This document shows, piece by piece, positions 58,181 to 64,000 of a DNA stretch of 64,000 nucleotides. This DNA comes from Halotalea alkalilenta (lineage in GTDB: Bacteria > Pseudomonadota > Gammaproteobacteria > Pseudomonadales > Halomonadaceae). The position numbers and the translations under genes were made by a program. The notes under the pieces were generated by a model. That model saw only the letters and a program-made list of their open reading frames with translations. It did no database searches and was not told the origin of the DNA. The stretch spans positions 3,596,001 through 3,660,000 of the forward strand of contig NZ_CP015243.1 of the NCBI RefSeq assembly GCF_001648175.1, written 5' to 3'. How positions within the stretch are numbered: position 1 is the stretch's first letter; the number at the start of each line of letters is the position of its first letter.

Positions 58181-59131
58181 TCAGCCACGACGCGGGTCGC
58201 GACCGATCGGATGGGGCTCTTGGCGAAGACGCGCCAGCTCGATCTGCTTTTGCCGCTCGATCGCGCCCTGGCGGGTCTTCTCCGGCAGATTGTCCCAGCA
58301 GTGCGGGCAGCTGACCCCCGGAGCATAGTGCGGCGACTCCCGGTCGGCGACCGAGACCGGGCGGCGACAGGCGTGGCACTGGTCGAACTCGCCCTCGCTG
58401 AGGTCGTGCTTGACCGTCACCCGGTTGTCGAAGACGAAGCACTCGCCGCGCCACTTGCTTTCGGCCTCGGGCACCGCTTCGAGGTATTTGAGGATGCCAC
58501 CCTTGAGGTGATAGACCTCCTCGAAGCCCTCCTCGAGCATGAAGCTCGAGGCCTTCTCGCAGCGAATCCCGCCGGTGCAGAACATCGCCACCTTCTTGTG
58601 CCGGCTCGGATCGAAATGGCTGCGGACGAACTCGGGGAACTCGCGAAAGCTCTTGGTCCTGGGATCGATCGCGCCTTCGAAGGTGCCGATGCCGACCTCG
58701 TAGTCGTTGCGGGTGTCGATCAGCAGCACTTCGGGATCGTCGAGCAGCGCGTTCCACTGCTCCGGCTCGACGTAGGTACCGACCCGTTTGCTAGGATCGA
58801 TCCCCGGCACACCGAGGGTGACGATCTCCTTCTTGAGCTTCACCTTGGTGCGATAGAAGGGATGCTCGGCGCACAGCGACTCCTTGTGCTCGAGCCCTTC
58901 GAAGCGCGCGTCGCGCTTGAGCCACGCCAGCAGCGCGTCGATCGCCTCGCGGCTGCCGGAGACGGTGCCGTTGATCCCCTCCTCGGCGAGCAGCAACGTG
59001 CCCTTGATGTCGCAGGCACACATGAATTCGCGCAGCGGCTCACGCAGTGCGACGTAGTCCTCAAGGGTAACGAACTGATACAGCGCGGCGACGACGATAC
59101 TGTCGACCGCACCGCTTGAAACTTGCGACAT
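58181..59131 (-). CDS. trhO: tRNA uridine(34) hydroxylase TrhO
   Basis: TrhO (YceA) makes 5-hydroxyuridine at tRNA position 34, the oxygen-dependent route to cmo5U/mo5U. In the 316-residue protein, an N-terminal acylphosphatase-like domain ([18 protein letters not shown]) is followed by a rhodanese domain with the catalytic Cys in [11 protein letters not shown], and a C-terminal zinc-like CHACRRP and CPHCWD. ATG 59131 has GGAG upstream. Confidence 0.94.
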   Translation of the reverse strand: MSQVSSGAVDSIVVAALYQFVTLEDYVALREPLREFMCACDIKGTLLLAEEGINGTVSGSREAIDALLAWLKRDARFEGLEHKESLCAEHPFYRTKVKLKKEIVTLGVPGIDPSKRVGTYVEPEQWNALLDDPEVLLIDTRNDYEVGIGTFEGAIDPRTKSFREFPEFVRSHFDPSRHKKVAMFCTGGIRCEKASSFMLEEGFEEVYHLKGGILKYLEAVPEAESKWRGECFVFDNRVTVKHDLSEGEFDQCHACRRPVSVADRESPHYAPGVSCPHCWDNLPEKTRQGAIERQKQIELARLRQEPHPIGRDPRRG

Positions 59132-59599
59132 CGGTATTCTCCACAGTGGTCGCCCACGTAAAGGGCGGACCGCGAATGAAACGAATCAAGCCACCGTGAC
59201 GGCCAGGACGGTGCAGATTCTAGCAGAGCGAGGACGCCCCGCGCAGCGTCCCAGGCGGTGCATCCACCGGTATCCGGGGCGCGATGATCCGGGACGTATG
59301 CAGAGCGACGGAAGATGCGGCGGTGCCTCCCGTTCGTGTACCCTATGCGCGCACAGCGCTCCAAAATCGGAGCGATGCGATTCGACCGCATGACCCTCTC
59401 GAATCCGATAGCGAGGTCATAGGCGATGCGCACGAAGATCGGGGCACGCCAGCGCTCGCCATCGTGCGGGAGCGAGCACCAGCCGGCTTTCCAGCGGCCC
59501 TTCTCTGATTGCCATCATGCCTTCCGAGCTCGACTTGAACCCGCGTCGCGGGGGGCGGGCGTGGTCGGGTCGCCCTATATCTGATCTGGAAAAGCGACG
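59132..59599. other. Intergenic region before the mevalonate operon
   Basis: There are 468 bases between divergent trhO and mvk. The short frames present have no recognisable product. It must carry the operon promoter; TATATC at 59575-59580 is a possible -10 without a proper -35. I see no riboswitch-like or tRNA-like structure. Confidence 0.5.
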
Positions 59600-60562
59600 A
59601 TGGAACGCGAGCATCTGAAGCCTCTCTTCCATGCGGGTCATGGAGTGACCTGTGGGAAATTCATCCTCATCGGCGAGCATTCGGTGGTATACGGCGAGCC
59701 GGCGATCGCAATGCCGCTGCACAGCGTGAGGATGAGCGCTCGAGTGGCCCACGGAGCCCCTGAGCACTGGTTCGAAAGCGAGCTCTACCAAGGCCCCCTC
59801 GCCCGTCTGCCGGCCTCCCTGACCGGCATCAAAGCCGCGATCGAAGCCTGCCTCGAGGAGCTAGGCGAACGCCCCGATGGACTGAATTTCATCATCGAAA
59901 GCGAGGTTCCCACCGAACGCGGCATGGGCTCGAGCGCCGCGGTCGCAGGCGCAGTGGTGCGCGCGCTGTTCGATCTCTATCGGCGCCCGCTGGACCGCGA
60001 CACCCTATTCGCACTGGTCCAGGTATCCGAACGAATCGCCCACGGCAACCCGAGCGGGCTCGACGCGGTGGCGACCTCCGCCGCCGCGCCAATCCATTTT
60101 CAGCGTGGCGAGTTCCGCGACCTGCCGATCGCCTTGACCGGGGTCTTCGTGATCGCCGATACCGGCATCAAGGGCGGCACTCGGCAGACGGTCGCCGATC
60201 TCGGCGCGCGCTTCGCGGCTGAGCGCAGCGAGGTCGAGCCGCGTATCCTGCGCCTCGGCAAGCTGACCGAGGAGGCGCGCGGCTGCCTCGCCCACGATCG
60301 CCCCGCGCGCCTCGGCGAGCTGATGAACGAAGCCCATGCACAGCTCGCCGCGCTCGACATCAGCAGCCCCGAGCTCGATCGTTTGGTCGAAGCCGCACTG
60401 GCGCATGGCGCGCTAGGGGCCAAACTGACCGGAGGCGGACGCGGCGGCTGCATGGTCGCGCTCTGCACCGATGCCGAGGCGGCCAGCGCGGTCGCCCAGG
60501 CGCTGCTCGCGAGCGGCGCCCGGCAGACCTGGATTCATCGTTTCGAGGAATATCCCGCATGA
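59600..60562 (+). CDS. mvk: Mevalonate kinase
   Basis: This GHMP kinase phosphorylates mevalonate to mevalonate 5-phosphate. The 320-residue protein has CGKFILIGEHSVVYGEPA with the Lys near residue 20, the ATP loop TERGMGSSAAVAG (about 105-117), the catalytic Asp near 155 (HGNPSGLDAVAT) and the C-terminal KLTGGGRGGCMVAL. It is the first gene of MVK-MVD-PMK-IDI2; its stop overlaps mvaD as ATGA. Confidence 0.93.
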   Translation: MEREHLKPLFHAGHGVTCGKFILIGEHSVVYGEPAIAMPLHSVRMSARVAHGAPEHWFESELYQGPLARLPASLTGIKAAIEACLEELGERPDGLNFIIESEVPTERGMGSSAAVAGAVVRALFDLYRRPLDRDTLFALVQVSERIAHGNPSGLDAVATSAAAPIHFQRGEFRDLPIALTGVFVIADTGIKGGTRQTVADLGARFAAERSEVEPRILRLGKLTEEARGCLAHDRPARLGELMNEAHAQLAALDISSPELDRLVEAALAHGALGAKLTGGGRGGCMVALCTDAEAASAVAQALLASGARQTWIHRFEEYPA

Positions 60563-61557
60563 GTCATCAGGCGACGGCGATCGCCCACAGCAACATCGCT
60601 TTGATCAAGTACTGGGGCAAGCGTGACGAAGCGCGGATGCTGCCGATGAACGGCAGCCTGTCGCTGACGCTGGACGCCTTCTACACCCGCACCCGGGTGC
60701 GTTTCTTTCCCGAGCTGGGCGAGGACCATGTGCGCCTCGATGGCCGCGCGCTCGAAGGCGAAGCCGCCCGCAAGGTGAGCCGCTTTCTCGATCGCGTGCG
60801 TGCGCTCAAGGGTCACGAGTGGCGCGCCGAGGTCGACTCCTACAACCAGGTGCCGACCGGTGCCGGGCTCGCCTCCTCGGCCTCGGCGTTCGCCGCGCTG
60901 GCGGGTGCCGCCAGCCGGGCGATCGGCCTCGAACTCTCGCCGCGGGAGCTTTCGATCCTGGCGCGCAAGGGCTCGGGCTCGGCCTGCCGTTCGATCTTCG
61001 CCGGCTTCGCCCTATGGCAGGCGGGCACCGACGACCAGAGCTCCTACGCTCGCCCGGTGCCGGCGTCGAACCTCGACGACCTGGTGATGCTGGTGGTGGT
61101 GGTCAATGCAGGCCACAAGGGGCTCTCGAGCCGCGAAGGCATGCGCCGCACCGTCGCCACCTCGCCGTTCTACCCAGCCTGGGTGGAGCACGCGGAGCGC
61201 GACCTGGAGCGGATGCGCATCGCCGTGCTGGAAGGCGACTTCACCCGCATCGGCACCTTGGCCGAATCCAGCGCGATGCGGATGCACGCCACCATGCTCT
61301 CGGCGGCGCCGCCATTTTGCTATTGGGAAGCTGGCAGCCTGCTGGCGATGAACCTGGTACGACAGCTGCGCGACGAGGGCCATGAGTGCTACTTCACCAT
61401 GGACGCCGGCCCCAATGTGAAGATCATCGCCCGCGAGGCCACCCTGCCCCGGCTGCGCGCGGCGCTGGGCGAGCATTTCGGCGAAGAGGCGCTGATCACC
61501 GCCCGGCCCGGCCCGGGGCTGCGTATCGAGGACGCGGAGGCGCCTGAGTGTCGATGA
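60559..61557 (+). CDS. mvaD: Diphosphomevalonate decarboxylase
   Basis: This enzyme converts mevalonate 5-diphosphate to isopentenyl diphosphate with ATP, releasing CO2. The 332-residue protein has the hallmark SNIALIKYWGKRDEARMLP, the ATP loop GLASSASAFAALAGA, GSGSACRSIFAGF and the catalytic Asp in FTMDAGPNVK. Its presence implies the classical and not the archaeal pathway. It overlaps mvk by ATGA and the next gene by ten bases or by ATGA, depending on start. Confidence 0.95.
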   Translation: MSHQATAIAHSNIALIKYWGKRDEARMLPMNGSLSLTLDAFYTRTRVRFFPELGEDHVRLDGRALEGEAARKVSRFLDRVRALKGHEWRAEVDSYNQVPTGAGLASSASAFAALAGAASRAIGLELSPRELSILARKGSGSACRSIFAGFALWQAGTDDQSSYARPVPASNLDDLVMLVVVVNAGHKGLSSREGMRRTVATSPFYPAWVEHAERDLERMRIAVLEGDFTRIGTLAESSAMRMHATMLSAAPPFCYWEAGSLLAMNLVRQLRDEGHECYFTMDAGPNVKIIAREATLPRLRAALGEHFGEEALITARPGPGLRIEDAEAPECR

Positions 61558-62636
61558 TCGAAGAAAAAGCGCCAGGCAAGCTCTACATCGCCGGCGAGTA
61601 TGCGGTGATCGAGCCCGGCAACAGCGCCATCCTAGTCGCCGTCGACCGCTTCCTGCGCGTGCGCCTCGAGCCCACCGAGGGACTCGGCTCGCTGGCCTCG
61701 AGCCAGTACGGCCGCCTGCCGGTACGCTGGCGCCGCAGCGGCGATGCGCTGGTGCTGGATCGCGAGGAGAACCCGTTCGACTACGTGCTCTCGGCGATCT
61801 CGGTAACCGAGAAGTACGCTCGCGAACACGGCCGGTCGCTGGGTATCTATCACCTCACCATCGACAGCCAGCTCGACGACTTCTCCGGGCGCAAGTACGG
61901 TCTCGGCTCGAGCGGCGCAGTGACGGTGGCGACGATCAAGGTACTGGCGCGTTTCTATGATCTGACCCTCTCACCGCTTACGCTGTTCAAGCTCGCAGCG
62001 CTGGCGCAGATCGACATCCAGCCCAACGGCTCGTGCGGCGATCTTGCCGCCAGCGCCTACGGCGGCTGGATCGCCTATACCGCCTTCGACCGCGACTGGG
62101 CGCGGCGCGAGCGTGCCGGCCGCTCGGTCAGCGCCATGGTCGAGCTCGACTGGCCGCACCTCGAAGTGCGCCCGCTGCGCGCGCCCTTCGACCTGCGCCT
62201 GATCATCGGTTGGACCGGCGCGCCGGCCTCCACTCCCGCTCTGGTGGCGATGGTGCAGGCGCGAAAGCAGCGCCGCGAGACTCACTACGAAGAGTTCCTC
62301 GCCGGCGCCAAGGCCTGCCTGGCGTCGATGATCGACGCCTTCGACACCGGCAGCACCGCACGCATCCAGCAACAGGTACGGATCTATCGCAAACTGCTCC
62401 ACGCGCTCGGCCAAGGGGCCGAGACCGGCATAGAGACCCCCGCGCTCGATCTGCTCTGCGCGGAGGCGGAGCGCTTCGGCGGCGCGGCCAAGACCTCCGG
62501 CGCCGGCGGTGGCGACTGCGGCATCGCGCTATTCGACGATTCGATCGACCTCACGCCACTGTTCGAGGCTTGGACGCGGGGCGGTATCCTGCCGCTGACG
62601 CTCCAGGTCTTCGATGAAACGAGGCATCCGAGATGA
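61548..62636 (+). CDS. Phosphomevalonate kinase
   Basis: This GHMP kinase turns mevalonate 5-phosphate into the diphosphate. The 362-residue protein opens KAPGKLYIAGEYAVIEPGN, the PMK signature, with KYGLGSSGAVTVATIK as ATP loop and AKTSGAGGGDCGIALF near the end. GTG 61548 has GGAGG seven bases upstream. ATG 61554 would instead overlap the mvaD stop as ATGA, like the other junctions here; the difference is two residues. It is often called mvaK2. Confidence 0.93.
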   Translation: MSMIEEKAPGKLYIAGEYAVIEPGNSAILVAVDRFLRVRLEPTEGLGSLASSQYGRLPVRWRRSGDALVLDREENPFDYVLSAISVTEKYAREHGRSLGIYHLTIDSQLDDFSGRKYGLGSSGAVTVATIKVLARFYDLTLSPLTLFKLAALAQIDIQPNGSCGDLAASAYGGWIAYTAFDRDWARRERAGRSVSAMVELDWPHLEVRPLRAPFDLRLIIGWTGAPASTPALVAMVQARKQRRETHYEEFLAGAKACLASMIDAFDTGSTARIQQQVRIYRKLLHALGQGAETGIETPALDLLCAEAERFGGAAKTSGAGGGDCGIALFDDSIDLTPLFEAWTRGGILPLTLQVFDETRHPR

Positions 62637-63709
62637 GCCACCAGCAACGCAAGGACGACCACGTCGCGCACGCGCACGCGCTCTATCGCGAGCGGCGGAT
62701 CAACGACTTCGACCATCTCGACTTCGTCCATCACTCGTTCCCGGAGCTGGACTGCGTGGCGATCTCGCTCGCCACTCGCACACGCGCCTTCGCCTGGCCC
62801 TTTCCGTTCTACATCAACGGAATGACCGGCGGCAGCGCGAAGACGCTCGAGATCAACCGCCAGCTCGGCGAAGTCGCGCAGGCCACCGGCCTTGCGATCG
62901 CCTCAGGCTCGCAGAGCGCGGCACTCAAGGACCCGAACGTGCGCGCATCGTTCAGCGTGCTCAGGGAGCGCCACCCCAACGGCTTCGTGCTCGGCAACGT
63001 CGGCGCGGGCGTCTCTCCCACCCAGGCCGAGCAAGCGGTGGAGATGCTCCACGCCGACGCGCTGCAGGTGCACATCAATGCGCCGCAGGAACTGGTGATG
63101 CCGGAGGGAGACCGCGAGTTCGGCGCCTGGCTCGACAACATCGAGGCGATCCGCGCCCGGGTCGGCGTGCCGGTGGTGGTCAAGGAGGTCGGCTTCGGAA
63201 TGAGCGAGGAGACCGCCTTCCGGCTGCGCGAACGCGGCGTCGAGCTGGTCGATGTCAGCGGCCGTGGAGGCACGAATTTCATCGCGATCGAGAACCTGCG
63301 CCGCAGCGCCCAGGAGTATGACTACCTCGAAGGCTGGGGGCAGTCCGCGGTGGTCTCGCTGCTCGAGGTCTCACCGCACATGGGGGCGCTCGACGTGCTC
63401 GCCTCGGGCGGCGTGCGCCATCCGCTCGACGTGCTCAAGGCGCTGGCGCTCGGCGCTCGGGCGGTCGGGGTCTCCGGCCGGGTGCTGCACATCCTGCTGA
63501 GCGAAGGGCCCGAGGTCCTGATCGAGACCCTGGAGGCGTGGAAGGCCCAACTGCGAACGCTGATGGCGATGGTCGGCGCAACCACGGTCGAAGAGCTGCG
63601 CCATACCGACCTGCTGATTCGCGGACCGGTCCGCGAGCACTGCGAACTGCGCGGCATCGATCCGATGACGTATGCACGCCGCGCCCGGTCCGCGCGCCAC
63701 GGCGGCTAA
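62633..63709 (+). CDS. fni: Type 2 isopentenyl-diphosphate delta-isomerase
   Basis: This FMN- and NADPH-dependent enzyme interconverts IPP and DMAPP. The 358-residue TIM barrel has NGMTGGSAKT, ASGSQSAAL, LGNVGAGV, LQVHINAPQEL, VKEVGFGMS and DVSGRGGTNF, all type-2 IDI blocks. It is the last gene of the operon, overlapping the kinase by ATGA, and is followed by a hairpin. This completes the route from mevalonate to both C5 units; HMG-CoA synthase and reductase are not in the window. Confidence 0.95.
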   Translation: MSHQQRKDDHVAHAHALYRERRINDFDHLDFVHHSFPELDCVAISLATRTRAFAWPFPFYINGMTGGSAKTLEINRQLGEVAQATGLAIASGSQSAALKDPNVRASFSVLRERHPNGFVLGNVGAGVSPTQAEQAVEMLHADALQVHINAPQELVMPEGDREFGAWLDNIEAIRARVGVPVVVKEVGFGMSEETAFRLRERGVELVDVSGRGGTNFIAIENLRRSAQEYDYLEGWGQSAVVSLLEVSPHMGALDVLASGGVRHPLDVLKALALGARAVGVSGRVLHILLSEGPEVLIETLEAWKAQLRTLMAMVGATTVEELRHTDLLIRGPVREHCELRGIDPMTYARRARSARHGG

Positions 63710-63759
63710 CGCCCAGCACCGGCGCCAAGCGCGAAGACGATGAGCAGGCTAGAGTGATC

Positions 63760-63783
63760 GATGGCGCCCGGATCGGCGCCATC
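63760..63783 (+). terminator. Hairpin after the mevalonate operon
   Basis: GATGGCGCC and its exact complement form a nine-bp stem with a six-base loop, 51 bases past fni and before the thioesterase gene. The tail CTTCATT is only partly T-rich. Confidence 0.55.
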
Positions 63784-63807
63784 CTTCATTCGCTCAGGAG
63801 CTTCGCG

Positions 63808-64000
63808 ATGCCTCACGTCACCCCGATCATCGTTCGCGGCTACCACCTCGACGTCTATCGACACGTCAACAATGCCCGCTATCTCGAGTTCATCGAAGAA
63901 GCGCGCTGGGCGCTGTTCGACGAGGTCGATGCGCTCGCCTGGATGGAGCGCCACGGGGTTGGCTTCGTGATCGTCCACATCGACATCGACTTCAACTCCT
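63808..64000 (+). CDS. Hotdog-fold acyl-CoA thioesterase, cut by the right window edge
   Basis: The first 64 residues are visible. The region RGYHLDVYRHVNNARYLEFI is the classic 4HBT/YbgC opening, with the catalytic-type Asp followed by HVNNARYLEF, and EEARWALFDEV continues the long hotdog helix. The substrate is unknown. AGGAG lies seven bases before ATG 63808. It is probably a separate unit from the mevalonate operon. Confidence 0.85.
   Translation, partial: MPHVTPIIVRGYHLDVYRHVNNARYLEFIEEARWALFDEVDALAWMERHGVGFVIVHIDIDFNS

Noticed and set aside
59132..59599. Possible small RNA or riboswitch before the mevalonate operon
   Set aside because: No conserved core, long stem or terminator-like pair could be found by eye.

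Overview
The window is a high-GC chromosomal segment of a free-living, aerobic, Gram-negative gammaproteobacterium. Support comes from bamC, bepA, ubiC, trmO, mqo, the aceEF type of pyruvate dehydrogenase, and the dapA-bamC-purC linkage. Gene content and protein style suggest Halomonadaceae or a near relative, but this is inference because no rRNA or marker comparison is possible here. Most of the window is housekeeping DNA. The left edge is cut inside an IS110-family element, and the right edge is cut inside a small thioesterase gene.

Layout. 1-1.25 kb: IS110 transposase and its noncoding flank. 1.3-3.5 kb (minus): adk-tsaB-rsmJ. 3.7-8.5 kb (minus): aceE-aceF, ended by a 30-bp palindromic terminator. 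9-14.9 kb: ampD, a glutathione transferase, ddl, a shortened isochorismatase-like gene, a GNAT/membrane-protein pair, trmO and a Yip1-like membrane protein. 15.1-18.5 kb (minus): the coupled operon dapA-bamC-MBL hydrolase-purC. 18.6-23.9 kb: bcp, a TusA-like protein, bepA, a Gfo/Idh/MocA oxidoreductase, an LPS-kinase-like protein and a GNAT/XRE-cupin pair. 24.1-25.8 kb: a divergent SDR/AraC cassette of different base composition. 25.9-26.4 kb (minus): four identical tRNA-Lys(UUU) genes with a promoter and a terminator. 26.5-29.3 kb (minus): scpA-scpB-rluB. 29.4-32.7 kb (minus): a complete pqqABCDE cluster. 32.9-39.3 kb: radD, ybjN, an ABM monooxygenase and a sugar-type ABC importer. 39.3-48.5 kb: a D-aminopeptidase-like enzyme, purL, ubiC, tadA, an EAL protein and nadE. 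48.9-55.4 kb: mqo, cls, a VOC remnant and an AKR/LysR/Tat-AKR locus. 55.5-59.1 kb: ybaK, an Lrp-type regulator divergent from ACC deaminase, and trhO. 59.6-63.7 kb (plus): a tight mevalonate-pathway operon, MVK-MVD-PMK-IDI2.

The physiologically distinctive parts are three. The lower mevalonate route stands where most gammaproteobacteria use the MEP pathway. The PQQ cluster carries a terminator-like hairpin right after pqqA, which could set the ratio of precursor peptide to enzymes. An ACC deaminase has all diagnostic residues and sits next to a divergent Lrp-family regulator. PQQ plus ACC deaminase would suit a plant- or soil-associated organism. No CRISPR array, prophage or rRNA was seen. 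The most unusual noncoding element is the IS110 flank, which could encode a bridge-type guide RNA.
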